From UBA3941 sp002385665 (lineage in GTDB: Bacteria > Bacillota > Clostridia > Caldicoprobacterales > UBA3941), in NCBI GenBank assembly GCA_050949255.1, contig JBMNFJ010000016.1, positions 930,001-994,000 of the forward strand: a DNA stretch of 64,000 bases, written 5' to 3'. A program made the translations under genes and the position numbers. Positions within the stretch are counted from its first letter, which is position 1, and the number at the start of each line of letters is the position of its first letter. Under the pieces are notes generated by a model that saw only the letters and a list, made by a program, of their open reading frames with translations, had not been told where the DNA came from and did no database searches. Shown here piece by piece: positions 21,703 through 30,540 of the stretch.

Positions 21703-22239
21703 TTAATAACCCCCAATCAGTCATAGAAAATCTTAAAAACATGGTTCGTTGGATTAATCAAATAATAACTCGCATTTCAGAAACCCAACTGACCTATTGC
21801 TTTTGATAGAATCTTTAATAATGGTATTTTATAATGCTATCTTGTATAATAGGAACAATGATGCAAAACATTATTAGCATGACTGTTTCAAATAGTTTTG
21901 CAGCTACATTATACAGGAATAGCGGTGTTGTTTCAAGGATGTTTCACCCTATAGATGAATCTCAACAATTTGACTATAACACAGTTCCTGTCCTATTTCA
22001 GGTTGTTTTATTCTTTGACTAGTAAAACCATAATAAGGAATATATAATTTATCAGGCCTGAACACAGATAATTCACGTCTTTTAAAACTTTTACCAACTG
22101 AATGTAAATATAATGACCCTATCAATAATATGAATACATACTAAATGACTGTTCAACGTATTGACTACCTATGTTATAATACCATTAGAATCTCTCTCAT
22201 ATGTAAATAAAACCTACATATGATAATTGGAGGAATATC
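21703..22239. other. 537-bp divergent intergenic region
   Basis: Lies between yebC (minus) and the first PBP gene (plus). A 62-codon plus-strand reading frame at 21834-22022 has no ribosome binding site and resembles no protein. Apart from the candidate PBP promoter at 22152-22180 nothing clear was seen. Confidence 0.5.
22152..22180 (+). promoter_or_regulatory. Candidate sigma-A promoter for the PBP gene
   Basis: TTCAAC (22152-22157), 17-base spacer, TATAAT (22175-22180). The -10 is perfect and the -35 is weak. It lies about 60 bases before the PBP start. A TTGACT at 22161 is too close to the -10 to serve as its -35. Confidence 0.45.
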
Positions 22240-25218
22240 ATGGATATAATAAAAAAATGGCTGGGAAACTTTTTAAAACGCATAAGCAAAAAAGACCAGC
22301 CAATAAAAAAATCGAGTGAAATCAATAATAAACAAGATAAAGAGACCTCTAAGCCCAAGAGTCTGTTCGTTAGAAAGAAAAGACGACCTAACTTTTTTCT
22401 ATCGGTTTTTGTTACAACCCTAAGGCTATTCTTAATCCTTTTCATCCTTATTGGTTTTGTTGGATTTGGAGCTGTGGTAGGTGTTGGTAAGGCATACCTG
22501 GATTCAACTCCCGAACTTGATGTTGTCCAAATTCAGGATCAAAGTGAAACCACCTTTATATATGATAAACATGGAAATCTTATCACCGAGTATTACGGGT
22601 ATGAGAATCGAATTTGGGCTACCATTGACGAGATTCCCGAGACTTTGAAGAATGCCTTCATTGCCATAGAGGATGCCCGCTTCAATGTTCATAACGGTAT
22701 AGATATAAAGCGAATATTCGGATCTATAATTCATAACCTTAGCAATGAAAGCGTACAGGGGGCCAGTACTATAACCCAGCAACTACTTAAAAATACCATT
22801 TTGACTCCAGAGGTAAGCTACAAAAGAAAAATCCAGGAAATGTACCTGGCTATACAATTGGAGAAAAGGTATAGTAAGGATCAAATAATGGAGGCCTACC
22901 TGAATACTATCTGGCTAGGAGGTTCTAACTATGGTGTTAAGGCCGCGGCCAAGGACTATTTTGGCAAAGAATTAAGCGAACTTACCCTGCGTGAATGCGC
23001 TATGTTGGCCGGGATAACCCGTAACCCATGGCAATATGATCCAAGAGCAAATACTTATACCAGGGATAATCCGGAATCAACCTACAAGAGAACCAACCTG
23101 GTAATTGACAGAATGTATGAGAATAACCTTATTACAGAAACTGAATATAAGGAAGCCAGAATAGACGAATCTGAATTCTACAATCACCCTGTTTACATAA
23201 AGGAGACCCCAACCAGCAATGACTACCCGATGAAATACTTTATAGAATATGTCATAAAGGACGTTCGGGATAGAATTATGGTACTAAAGGGCTGGGAAGG
23301 GGATGAAGGTAGACGTAAGGCAGAGCAATATATCTATTCCGGTGGTTTACATATATATACTACCCTGGACCCTGAGATTCAGCAGGCGGTTGAAGAATCA
23401 GTTTACAACTACAAGAATTTGCCCAAGTTCCAGAATTCTGCCCATAAGTTCAGTAAACAAGGTGTAGAGCAACCTCAAGCCGCCGCGGTAGTAATAGACC
23501 AACATACCGGCGAACTTCAGGCTATCGTAGGAGGAAAACAACCTCCAACCGGCAAACGCCAGTATAATAGGGCATTTCATCCCGATGCGAAGCTTCCCAT
23601 GGGTTCCAGTATAAAACCCCTTGCAGTATATGGTCCCTTTATTGAGGCAGGATATCCCGGCGGTATAATAATTGAAAATATACCGGCAGCCATAGAGGGA
23701 TGGAAAGGTGGCGAACGCCCATATCCCAGAAATTATGGTGACGGTAACTATTCAGGGCCCACAGATGTACGAAGGGGTATCGTCAAATCCCTGAACGTGG
23801 TAGCGGCCAGAATAGTTCTCGAAAGGATAGGGCCCCAGTATGCTGCGGATAAGCTTAAGGAGTTAGGCTTTAATTCAAAGGACGTTTCGGAAGAACCTGC
23901 AGCTCTATCCCTGGGTACTCGCGGAAATAACATGATTGAAGCAGCTGGGGCATATGCTGCTATTGCCAACAGGGGAGTTTATCTGGAGCCTATTTCCTTT
24001 ACCAGGGTTGTTGATAAACATGGTAATGAAATTATTAATGCAAAGAAGGATCAAATTAAACGCGATGTTTTTAAAGAAAGTACAGCCTTTATCCTCACGG
24101 ACTGGATGGAAGATGTTATAAATGGTGGGACCGCAACAGTTCGTATTAAAAATGGTAATGGCCAAAGAATAAAAGCCGCCGGTAAAACCGGTACTAATAG
24201 CGATTTTAAAGGTGTCTTCTTTGCCGGGTTCACGCCATATTATACGGCCACCGTATGGCTGGGACACGACGAATTTCAACCAAGGTTTGTGAAAAATACA
24301 ACCGGTGGAAAATTCGCTGCTCCCCTATGGGAAACGATTATGAATAGTATACATGTTGACCTTGAAAGTAAGGAATTCTATGACAGAGTACCAGATGGTG
24401 TCGTAAGATTCACGGTTTGTGGCGTTTCGGGCAAAAGACCTAACGGCGAGCTTTGTAGTGAGGATATAAGCGGTCATAAACTAGTTACCGAATGGTTCCC
24501 CAAAAATGCTATTCCAGGCCCTGATGATGTCTGTGATATGCATGTCCAGATAGAGGCATGCCCCTATTCGGGGAAACCCCCTACACCATACTGTCCTGTT
24601 GATCATAGAGTAAAGGCTTCGGCCATACTTCTCCCTAAGGATTCTCCCTATCGTAAGCTTTCGGATAAGGATCTGGAGAAGTATTTGCCCGGTGCTGTTA
24701 AGGATTTGGATAGATTGGCAAGCCTGGACTACAATAACCCCAATGATCGACCCTTCTTCTGCCCTATTCATACCGAAGAATGGTATAAGGGAGAATCTGA
24801 CCGGGAATCAATAACCAACGAGGCATACGCCCTAATCGCCCAGGTAAAGAGCAATATGACAAATCCAAAGTATGTGCCAAAGCTTACCCAAAAGGATATA
24901 GACAAGCTCAATCAGGCTATAGCAAAACTCGAGGAGGTCCTAAAACAGGGAATCATTGATATACCTGAGAAACCCATTAAAGATAAGGATAAAATCAAAG
25001 ATCTACCGATATTTGATGCAAGCCTGGTAGAAAAGGAAATGAAAAACCTTGAAAAATTAAATAAAGATATATTTAGCGCTATAGAAAAGCAACTTGAAAA
25101 AGAAAAGCCAGACCCCGAGCCTGTTGATCCGGACCCACCTAACGGGAATAATGATGATCACCCTCCAAATAACGGGAACGGTAATAATGATAATGGTAAT
25201 AATAATGGTGAAGAGTAA
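22240..25218 (+). CDS. Class A penicillin-binding protein (PBP1A type)
   Basis: A bifunctional membrane-anchored enzyme that polymerises and cross-links peptidoglycan. The 992-aa protein has a basic cytoplasmic tail, a membrane helix (about 50-80), a GT51 glycosyltransferase domain (AIEDARFNVHNGID, GASTITQQLLKN, RKIQEMYLA), and a transpeptidase domain with SSIK (near 457), SLN (near 516) and KTGT (near 648). After the transpeptidase comes a Cys-containing region (FTVCGVSGKRPNGELC, CPYSGKPPTPYCPVD) and a C-terminal tail of Asn, Gly, Asp and Pro repeats that is probably disordered. ATG 22240 has GGAGG. The roles in vegetative versus spore wall synthesis cannot be told apart from sequence. Confidence 0.94.
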   Translation: MDIIKKWLGNFLKRISKKDQPIKKSSEINNKQDKETSKPKSLFVRKKRRPNFFLSVFVTTLRLFLILFILIGFVGFGAVVGVGKAYLDSTPELDVVQIQDQSETTFIYDKHGNLITEYYGYENRIWATIDEIPETLKNAFIAIEDARFNVHNGIDIKRIFGSIIHNLSNESVQGASTITQQLLKNTILTPEVSYKRKIQEMYLAIQLEKRYSKDQIMEAYLNTIWLGGSNYGVKAAAKDYFGKELSELTLRECAMLAGITRNPWQYDPRANTYTRDNPESTYKRTNLVIDRMYENNLITETEYKEARIDESEFYNHPVYIKETPTSNDYPMKYFIEYVIKDVRDRIMVLKGWEGDEGRRKAEQYIYSGGLHIYTTLDPEIQQAVEESVYNYKNLPKFQNSAHKFSKQGVEQPQAAAVVIDQHTGELQAIVGGKQPPTGKRQYNRAFHPDAKLPMGSSIKPLAVYGPFIEAGYPGGIIIENIPAAIEGWKGGERPYPRNYGDGNYSGPTDVRRGIVKSLNVVAARIVLERIGPQYAADKLKELGFNSKDVSEEPAALSLGTRGNNMIEAAGAYAAIANRGVYLEPISFTRVVDKHGNEIINAKKDQIKRDVFKESTAFILTDWMEDVINGGTATVRIKNGNGQRIKAAGKTGTNSDFKGVFFAGFTPYYTATVWLGHDEFQPRFVKNTTGGKFAAPLWETIMNSIHVDLESKEFYDRVPDGVVRFTVCGVSGKRPNGELCSEDISGHKLVTEWFPKNAIPGPDDVCDMHVQIEACPYSGKPPTPYCPVDHRVKASAILLPKDSPYRKLSDKDLEKYLPGAVKDLDRLASLDYNNPNDRPFFCPIHTEEWYKGESDRESITNEAYALIAQVKSNMTNPKYVPKLTQKDIDKLNQAIAKLEEVLKQGIIDIPEKPIKDKDKIKDLPIFDASLVEKEMKNLEKLNKDIFSAIEKQLEKEKPDPEPVDPDPPNGNNDDHPPNNGNGNNDNGNNNGEE

Positions 25219-25231
25219 AGAAAAATATGTT

Positions 25232-25263
25232 TTCAAAAGGGATGGGTTGCCATCCCTTTTGAA
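25232..25263. terminator. Bidirectional terminator between PBP and spoVAE
   Basis: A perfect 14-bp stem TTCAAAAGGGATGG/CCATCCCTTTTGAA with loop GTTG. It lies between the convergent PBP and spoVAE genes and ends T-rich on both strands. Confidence 0.85.
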
Positions 25264-25265
25264 TA

Positions 25266-25622
25266 TCAGCTTTTTTCCTTAGGATCAAATAAAACTGCAG
25301 CCAGATACCCAAATACTATAGCTGCCGTTATACCGCCGGCTGTAGCTGTAACCCCACCTGTAAAGGCTCCAAGGACTCCCAATTCCTTTACACCCTTTAT
25401 TGCTCCTTTGGCCAAGGCATAACCAAAACCAGGCAAGGGAACCGTAGCACCGGCCCCACCGAATTCCACTATCGGATCGTAGATGCCCAAGGCGGTTAGA
25501 ATAGCGCCGGCAGTTACGAAACATACCAATATCCTGGCAGGCGTCAGGTTGGTTTTATCGATTAAAATTTGGCCAATAATACAGATTACTCCCCCTGTTA
25601 TAAAAGCTTTTATATAATCCAT
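25266..25622 (-). CDS. spoVAE: Stage V sporulation protein AE
   Basis: A 118-aa membrane protein of the SpoVAC/SpoVAE family, part of the channel that moves calcium dipicolinate into the forespore and releases it at germination. Hydrophobic helices alternate with GGAGATVPLPGFGYALAKGAIKG, the conserved loop of the family. It corresponds to SpoVAEb of Bacillus; the separate spoVAEa and spoVAF genes are not present. It is last in the operon, three bases after spoVAD, and is followed by a terminator. Confidence 0.93.
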   Translation of the reverse strand: MDYIKAFITGGVICIIGQILIDKTNLTPARILVCFVTAGAILTALGIYDPIVEFGGAGATVPLPGFGYALAKGAIKGVKELGVLGAFTGGVTATAGGITAAIVFGYLAAVLFDPKEKS

Positions 25623-25625
25623 AAT

Positions 25626-26657
25626 TTATCCCTTCTTTTCTATCGCTACAGCGTGAGCAATTCCGGGTATTGAATCTCCCTGTTGTGATGTAATAATACT
25701 GTGTAAAGCCCCGGTAGATGCCATTAGAATGCGATTGATTTCTCCATCTTCCATTTTCCTAAGTAAATACCCGGCCAGAACCACAGCTGAGCAGGCACAT
25801 CCACTTGCTCCGGCATGGACATCTTGGCTTTCATAAAATATTTCACAACCACAATCTATGAATCGGTCTTCAATATCATACCCATCCTTTTTTAGCAGAT
25901 CTATGGTTAATTTCCGCCCATACTTGGCTAAATCACCCGTTACAATTAAATCATAATCATTTGGTCCCCTGCCGGTATCCTCAAAATGAGCCCTGATAGT
26001 ATCAGCCGCAGCTGGTGCCATAGCTGCACCCATATAATTGGTATCCTTAATGCCAAAATCTATAACCTTACCGGTAGTAACATGAGTTATGCATGGTCCC
26101 TTTCCATCACTGGAAAGTAAAACTCCGCCTGCTCCCGTTACGGTCCATTGAGCCGTAGGGGGCCTTTGTACACCCATTTCCAAGGGATATCGAAATTGCC
26201 TTTCCGCGGAACAAAAATGGCTGGAAGTAACACAGAGGACATTATCCGCATATCCCCCATCTATTAGAGGTGCAGCCAGAGACATAGTCTGGGTCATAGA
26301 AGAACAGGCTCCATATAACCCATAGAAGGGTATGCCCAGACTTCTAGCTGCAAAAGTAGCAGTTACAATTTGATCCAGCAGGTCACCACCAAATAGATAA
26401 TTGATGTCCCGTGGCTCCATTTTAGCCTTTCTTAAGGTAAGTTCGGCCGTCTCAATAAACATTCTGCGTTCTGCCTTTTCCCAGCTTTTTTCACCCCAAA
26501 GATCGTCCTCTATGATTTTATCAAAATATTCTGCAAGGGGTCCTTCCCCCTCTTTTTTGCCCACAATGGATGCCCGGGAAATAATCTTGGGCGGGTTTTG
26601 AGTCAGGTATAGTGTTTGACCTCCCATTCTGTGCTTAGACATATTAATATCCCTCAT
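25626..26657 (-). CDS. spoVAD: Stage V sporulation protein AD
   Basis: A 343-aa thiolase-fold protein that in Bacillus binds dipicolinic acid on the spore inner membrane. Features are GGQTLYLTQNPPKI near the N terminus, the YGACSSMTQ segment holding the thiolase-like cysteine (near 117), and VTGDLAKYGRKL. The start ATG at 26657 overlaps the spoVAC stop (ATGA), suggesting coupled translation; an internal ATG at 26642 with a weak AGGG site is the alternative. It lies between spoVAC and spoVAE. Confidence 0.95.
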   Translation of the reverse strand: MRDINMSKHRMGGQTLYLTQNPPKIISRASIVGKKEGEGPLAEYFDKIIEDDLWGEKSWEKAERRMFIETAELTLRKAKMEPRDINYLFGGDLLDQIVTATFAARSLGIPFYGLYGACSSMTQTMSLAAPLIDGGYADNVLCVTSSHFCSAERQFRYPLEMGVQRPPTAQWTVTGAGGVLLSSDGKGPCITHVTTGKVIDFGIKDTNYMGAAMAPAAADTIRAHFEDTGRGPNDYDLIVTGDLAKYGRKLTIDLLKKDGYDIEDRFIDCGCEIFYESQDVHAGASGCACSAVVLAGYLLRKMEDGEINRILMASTGALHSIITSQQGDSIPGIAHAVAIEKKG

Positions 26658-27118
26658 TTTACAAAAAAGTAATTTATTAACCCAACGATCACCGATGTGC
26701 TAATCCCATATACCAAAACAGGCCCCGCTATGGAGAATAGCTTAGCGCCTACCCCCAAAACATATCCTTCCCTTTTATGTTCCATAGCCGGTGCAACTAT
26801 AGAGTTGGAAAATCCGGTTATAGGAACAATGGAACCAGCACCTGCTCTCTTACCAATCTTTTCATAGAGACCCAAACCGGTTAATAGGGCTGCTATAAAT
26901 ATTAAGGTTATTGAGGTAATGGTGGAGGCTTCTTCCTTATTCATACCATAATAGATTTTGGCCAGATTGTTTATAAGCTGTCCAATTGTACATATCAGAC
27001 CTCCCACTATAAATGCCATCATACAATTTTTAAAAACTTTGGATTTTGGACTTAGGCTGTTGGCATAATCCTGGTATTCCTTATTTATCTTTTTTTGTTT
27101 CACGTCTAAAGAATCCAT
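26654..27118 (-). CDS. spoVAC: Stage V sporulation protein AC
   Basis: A 154-aa membrane protein, the mechanosensitive-like channel component for dipicolinic acid. It has about four to five helices and the family loop GAGSIVPITGFSNSIVAPAMEHKREG. The N terminus (KEYQDYANSLSPKSKVFKNCMMAFIVGG) is typical of SpoVAC. I start at ATG 27118, which has GGGAGGTG; an upstream in-frame extension to 27205 has no ribosome binding site. About 130 bases separate it from the small gene upstream. Confidence 0.95.
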   Translation of the reverse strand: MDSLDVKQKKINKEYQDYANSLSPKSKVFKNCMMAFIVGGLICTIGQLINNLAKIYYGMNKEEASTITSITLIFIAALLTGLGLYEKIGKRAGAGSIVPITGFSNSIVAPAMEHKREGYVLGVGAKLFSIAGPVLVYGISTSVIVGLINYFFVK

Positions 27119-27249
27119 AGAAACACCTCCCAAACTATCCTTTTCATAAAATTCGATATTATACATACTTCCATTATTGGACTTTAACCAAATCGGGTTT
27201 CTCATCAGTATAAAGAAGAATAATAGTTGATATGGCTGAGGATATCCGG

Positions 27250-27384
27250 TTAATCCCCATCAACTACGTTTCTTGATTCCCTGTCTTCCATTAGTTTTTT
27301 GTCCAGATCCTGTCTGCTTTCTTTTTCTTCCAAGTTCCTACCTTCCTGCTCAATAATTGGTATGCGATGGTAATCCTTTCTCAT
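27250..27384 (-). CDS. Small hydrophilic protein inside the spoVA operon
   Basis: A 44-codon gene between spoVAB and spoVAC. The product begins MRKDYHRIPIIEQEG and is otherwise highly charged (Glu, Asp, Lys, Arg), with no membrane helix or Cys. GGGAGG lies 11 bases before the ATG, slightly far but in the right place, and the ATG is 24 bases after the spoVAB stop. I recognise no family. Position in a forespore operon suggests a sporulation role, but this is inference. Confidence 0.5.
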   Translation of the reverse strand: MRKDYHRIPIIEQEGRNLEEKESRQDLDKKLMEDRESRNVVDGD

Positions 27385-27408
27385 ATTGGACTTTTCCTCC
27401 CGATATCT

Positions 27409-27825
27409 TCATTGGATTTTCAGTAAGCCCCAATAAAGAATAGACCCCAATACTTTCCCCAGGATAATAGCAATAATTAACAAATAGGCCCATTTAGTTA
27501 TTCCTATTCGGATGGATAAAAAGGGGATTACATTCAATACCTCCGTTAAGGCGGATGCTATCATGCCCACGAAGATCCCCATAGGTAGACCGATTAACAA
27601 AAGCCAACCTTTATTTGCCCTTACACCAAACCTGAACATATATATTAAGGTAGACAAAAGGCTACCCAAGAGAATTGCAATTTTATACATACCCCTGTAA
27701 GCTTCTGTCCTGCTTATATCAATTACTCTTTCAATTACTCCCAGGGCTATAAAAAAGGCAAACATCCCAGCTCCAACCAGAGCCCCACCAGATAACCCCA
27801 CTATTACAAGTAAAAAAGTTTTCAT
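27409..27825 (-). CDS. spoVAB: Stage V sporulation protein AB
   Basis: A 138-aa protein with four membrane helices (about 3-28, 47-63, 72-92 and 108-132). FFIALGVIERVIDISRT and the GLPMGIFVGMIASALTEVLNVIPFLSIRIGI segment match SpoVAB. The ATG at 27825 overlaps the spoVAA stop (ATGA). It is needed with the other SpoVA proteins for dipicolinic acid uptake in Bacillus; many Clostridia lack spoVAA and spoVAB, so their presence here is informative. Confidence 0.92.
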   Translation of the reverse strand: MKTFLLVIVGLSGGALVGAGMFAFFIALGVIERVIDISRTEAYRGMYKIAILLGSLLSTLIYMFRFGVRANKGWLLLIGLPMGIFVGMIASALTEVLNVIPFLSIRIGITKWAYLLIIAIILGKVLGSILYWGLLKIQ

Positions 27826-28439
27826 GGTTTTTTTTGTTTACTACCTCCCTTTGCGGACAGGTAAGAATTAATCTGATTTTTATATTTATGTATCCCAATT
27901 TCCAGGGGATCGGGTTTGTTATTTTTATTCTTGTCCGGTAATAACCCAAAAAAAAGTGCTATTCCTAGCCCCAGGCCAATGGAATAAGGTATGCTAATCC
28001 AGTATGAACCTGTGGCCTCTTGGCCTGTAACAGCAGTATAGATAGCATCGTGGACTTTATGCATATTTACGTCCTCATGAAAGTACATGATAGCGATGCC
28101 TGAACCAATAAAGAGTAACAAGCTGGTTATGAATGCCCTAATTAGGCCAGCAAATCCCTTACCGCTATATTCGTCCTTTTCATGAATATGTATAGTAATC
28201 TTGGATTCCCCCGTAGATATGATAGGAATCTCCGGTATGAACTGTCTGATCAATTCAATTACTTCTACAACACTCAAGGTGATAATACCTACACCTTTCT
28301 CCTGTAGAATCACCAATTTAGTCAGCTTGTCCCTAACATCCGGCGAACATGACAACTCAGTTATATCATCCAAATAAATATCTTGCCCAGCTTCCCTCTT
28401 TATATGGTCTTTCAAATGTAAATATATATAATTATCCAT
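27822..28439 (-). CDS. spoVAA: Stage V sporulation protein AA
   Basis: A 205-aa protein with an N-terminal soluble domain (YIYLHLKDHIKREAGQDIYLDDI) of about 100 residues, then two membrane segments (about 108-125 and 150-170) and a basic tail. This is the SpoVAA layout. The ATG at 28439 overlaps the stop codon of the small membrane protein gene upstream (8 bases), and its own stop overlaps spoVAB. A TTG at 28442 is a possible alternative start. Confidence 0.9.
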   Translation of the reverse strand: MDNYIYLHLKDHIKREAGQDIYLDDITELSCSPDVRDKLTKLVILQEKGVGIITLSVVEVIELIRQFIPEIPIISTGESKITIHIHEKDEYSGKGFAGLIRAFITSLLLFIGSGIAIMYFHEDVNMHKVHDAIYTAVTGQEATGSYWISIPYSIGLGLGIALFFGLLPDKNKNNKPDPLEIGIHKYKNQINSYLSAKGGSKQKKP

Positions 28440-28623
28440 CAAGCAACCCTATCTTCGGTGGATGTTCCAGGATAGAGTGCACAAATTTTGCACCAGAATA
28501 TATCTTATCTTGCTGTTTCCCGTAATTCCCAACCAGATCCCAAATTAGGAAAGCTGCCCCCAGCAATATTAGGCTAAAAATTATGAACATAAAAATATAG
28601 ATTCTTTTTTTCGTTGTTGGCAC
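28432..28623 (-). CDS. Small single-pass membrane protein heading the spoVA operon
   Basis: A product of about 63 aa, basic at the N terminus (PTTKKRIYIF), one membrane helix (about 8-30), then a short outside or inside tail ending PPKIGLLDG. I favour GTG 28623 because AAAGGAG lies ten bases upstream; an in-frame ATG exists at 28668 without a site. It overlaps spoVAA by eight bases, so the two are translationally coupled. Bacillus subtilis has no gene at this place. I recognise no family; a sporulation role is inferred from position. Confidence 0.6.
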   Translation of the reverse strand: MPTTKKRIYIFMFIIFSLILLGAAFLIWDLVGNYGKQQDKIYSGAKFVHSILEHPPKIGLLDG

Positions 28624-28757
28624 TCTTCCACATCTCCTTTCGTTAATTAGGATTGTAAAACGACTCAATTGTTTAGGTTTCTAGAAATCTAAATCAATAC
28701 ATAATAACCTACATTTTGATGACCTTATTACCTGACTGTACTTATTGGGTATATGGT

Positions 28758-28788
28758 TATTATGTGTATTGCCTTTCTTTTTTATCCA
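28758..28788 (-). promoter_or_regulatory. Candidate sigma-G/sigma-F-type promoter for the spoVA operon
   Basis: On the minus strand TGGATA (28788-28783), an 18-base spacer and CATAATA (28764-28758). The -10 matches the forespore CATAMTA pattern and the -35 differs from TGAATA by one base. It lies between the sigF terminator and the first spoVA-operon gene, where Bacillus has its sigma-G promoter. Confidence 0.45.
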
Positions 28789-28795
28789 AATTAAA

Positions 28796-28814
28796 AACAC
28801 CCTACCAGGGTGTT
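28796..28814 (-). terminator. Terminator of the spoIIA operon
   Basis: Stem AACACCCT/AGGGTGTT with a three-base loop, followed on the minus strand by a T-rich tract. The stem includes part of the sigF stop codon, so transcription should end right after sigF. Confidence 0.8.
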
Positions 28815-29577
28815 AAATGAGTTCTCTCATTCTAAGCAGTACTCTCTTTTCTATTCTCGAGACCTGTACTTGAGATATGCCCAATTCGCTTGCAATATCG
28901 TTTTGGGTTTTATCATGGAAATAGCGCATTATGATTATGTATCTTTCACGTTCATCAAGCTTTGATAGTACATCCTTAAGGGCAACCCTATCCACCACTT
29001 TCGACATTTGGGCATCATCCATGGAAACCTTATCTATCAAAAGTATAGGGTTGTCATCGTCCTCATAGACTACATCATATATGGAATTAGGTGTCCTGCT
29101 GGCTTCCAGAGCATGTACGATATCCTCAGGATCACTTCCTATGGCATCAGCAATCTCTTGTATGCTAGGTTCCCTATGTAATACGTTTTTCAGTTGTTCC
29201 TTCATAGCCAGGGCTTTATTTGCTAATTCCTTTAGGGATCGACTTACTTTGATTAATCCGTCATCCCTCAGAAACCTCTTTATCTCGCCCATAATCATAG
29301 GTACCGCATAGGTAGAGAATCTCACATTATACTGAGGATCATAATTCCTTATTGCTTTGATAAGCCCTATTACCCCTATCTGAAACAGATCATCGTATTC
29401 ATAGCCTCTATTCAAGAACCTTTTTATAATGCTTTTTACCAAAGCAACATTTTTTTCAACTAAGATGTCAACAGCTTGTTGCTCCCCCTCCTGAGCCTTC
29501 TTTATGAAATCCATTGTTTCTCTATGGGATAAGAGCGTATTTTCACTATTTTCCCAAGCTGCATATCCAGTACTCAT
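28813..29577 (-). CDS. sigF: RNA polymerase sigma factor SigF
   Basis: The first forespore-specific sigma factor. The 254-aa protein has region 2 ([49 protein letters not shown]), region 3 and a C-terminal region 4 helix-turn-helix ([24 protein letters not shown]). The start ATG overlaps the spoIIAB stop (ATGA). In the known pathway SpoIIAB holds sigma-F inactive until SpoIIAA is dephosphorylated in the forespore. It then drives forespore genes, including the one for sigma-G. Confidence 0.97.
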   Translation of the reverse strand: MSTGYAAWENSENTLLSHRETMDFIKKAQEGEQQAVDILVEKNVALVKSIIKRFLNRGYEYDDLFQIGVIGLIKAIRNYDPQYNVRFSTYAVPMIMGEIKRFLRDDGLIKVSRSLKELANKALAMKEQLKNVLHREPSIQEIADAIGSDPEDIVHALEASRTPNSIYDVVYEDDDNPILLIDKVSMDDAQMSKVVDRVALKDVLSKLDERERYIIIMRYFHDKTQNDIASELGISQVQVSRIEKRVLLRMRELI

Positions 29578-30026
29578 TCCGATCTCCCTATCTTATTAAT
29601 TGAGGATCTTATGTACTTAACCATTCTTACCTTTGTTCCCTGATTTACAGCGGATACAACCTTTACTTCGTCCATAAAGGTTTCCATAACGGTAAATCCC
29701 ATCCCGCTACGTTCCAATTCAGGCTTTGAAGTATATAGAGGTTGGCGGGCTTTTTCGATATCCTCTATTCCTATCCCTTCATCAGATACTTCAACGACAA
29801 ACTTGTCGGGATATATGGCTGCATACACTTCAACATAGCCTATATTGTCTTCGTACCCATGGATGATTGCATTGGTAACTGCCTCAGAAATGGCGGTCTT
29901 TATGTCGCTTATTTCTCCGAGGGTAGGGTCCATTTGTGAAGCAAATGCGGCAATAGTGACACGGGCAAAGGATTCGTTGCTGGATTTGCTTAGAAACCTT
30001 AATTTCATCTCATTTATTTTATCCAT
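29574..30026 (-). CDS. spoIIAB: Anti-sigma F factor SpoIIAB
   Basis: A GHKL-type kinase and anti-sigma factor: it binds sigma-F and phosphorylates SpoIIAA. The 150-aa protein has the N box [13 protein letters not shown]1 box DEGIGIED and G2-like [14 protein letters not shown]. The first ATG is one base after the spoIIAA stop; the gene ends in an ATGA overlap with sigF. It lacks nothing expected. Confidence 0.97.
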   Translation of the reverse strand: MDKINEMKLRFLSKSSNESFARVTIAAFASQMDPTLGEISDIKTAISEAVTNAIIHGYEDNIGYVEVYAAIYPDKFVVEVSDEGIGIEDIEKARQPLYTSKPELERSGMGFTVMETFMDEVKVVSAVNQGTKVRMVKYIRSSINKIGRSE

Positions 30027-30027
30027 A

Positions 30028-30378
30028 TCAATACCCCCCTATATCATTTAAAGCCTGCTTAAGACCATCATAAGCCTTTATGATTTTATATAGCCCTGAG
30101 ACTACGAAAATTCTATCAATCTGGGTGTTTATACCAGTAACCCCCAGTTCTCCTCCCCTTCTTGATATGATTTTATATCTACCCAAAAGCACACCTAAAC
30201 CCGAACTGTCCATAAACTTTAATTTTTTCATATCTATTATTAGATTTCTGATGGTTGGATCTTCTAATAAATTATCTATGTATGCTCTTACTTCACTTGA
30301 TGTATGGTGATCTAACTCTCCTTCTAAGGATACCACCAGGGTATCCTTAACCTTTTTACCTGCTATTTGCAAAACCAT
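30028..30378 (-). CDS. spoIIAA: Anti-anti-sigma factor SpoIIAA
   Basis: STAS-domain protein that releases sigma-F when unphosphorylated. The phosphorylation-site segment is [16 protein letters not shown], and the N-terminal [12 protein letters not shown] is characteristic. I give ATG 30378, but GGGAGG is only two bases before it; TTG 30372, eight bases after the site, may be the true start. An ATG at 30414 would lie almost at the transcription start predicted from the sigma-H promoter, so it is unlikely. Confidence 0.95.
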   Translation of the reverse strand: MVLQIAGKKVKDTLVVSLEGELDHHTSSEVRAYIDNLLEDPTIRNLIIDMKKLKFMDSSGLGVLLGRYKIISRRGGELGVTGINTQIDRIFVVSGLYKIIKAYDGLKQALNDIGGY

Positions 30379-30425
30379 AACCTCCCTAACCAATGGAATA
30401 CAGGACTGTCCCATGCCTTTTATCT

Positions 30426-30454
30426 ATATTCTTCATCTCCCTCTTTTTTCCTTC
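30426..30454 (-). promoter_or_regulatory. Sigma-H promoter of the spoIIA operon
   Basis: On the minus strand GAAGGAAAA (30454-30446), 11 bases, GAAGAATAT (30434-30426). Both boxes match the Bacillus sigma-H pattern RNAGGAWWW-N11/12-RNNGAATWW, and spoIIA is a known sigma-H operon. Confidence 0.85.
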
Positions 30455-30493
30455 ATAGAATAATAGCTACTATTGTTGGTTGCCCCACAAAAA

Positions 30494-30533
30494 AATCAGA
30501 AGCCCCTCAGTTTATGTCGAGTGGCTTCTGATT
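30494..30533 (-). terminator. Terminator upstream of spoIIAA
   Basis: Stem of 11 bp AATCAGAAGCC/GGCTTCTGATT with a following T run on the minus strand. It ends the small gene at 30541 and insulates the spoIIA promoter. Confidence 0.85.
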
Positions 30534-30540
30534 CCTATAT

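Noticed and set aside
21834..22022. A 62-codon plus-strand frame in the yebC-PBP gap
   Set aside because: No ribosome binding site and no recognisable protein; composition fits non-coding AT-rich DNA.
22161..22180. TTGACT as -35 for the PBP promoter
   Set aside because: Only eight bases separate it from TATAAT, too short for sigma-A.
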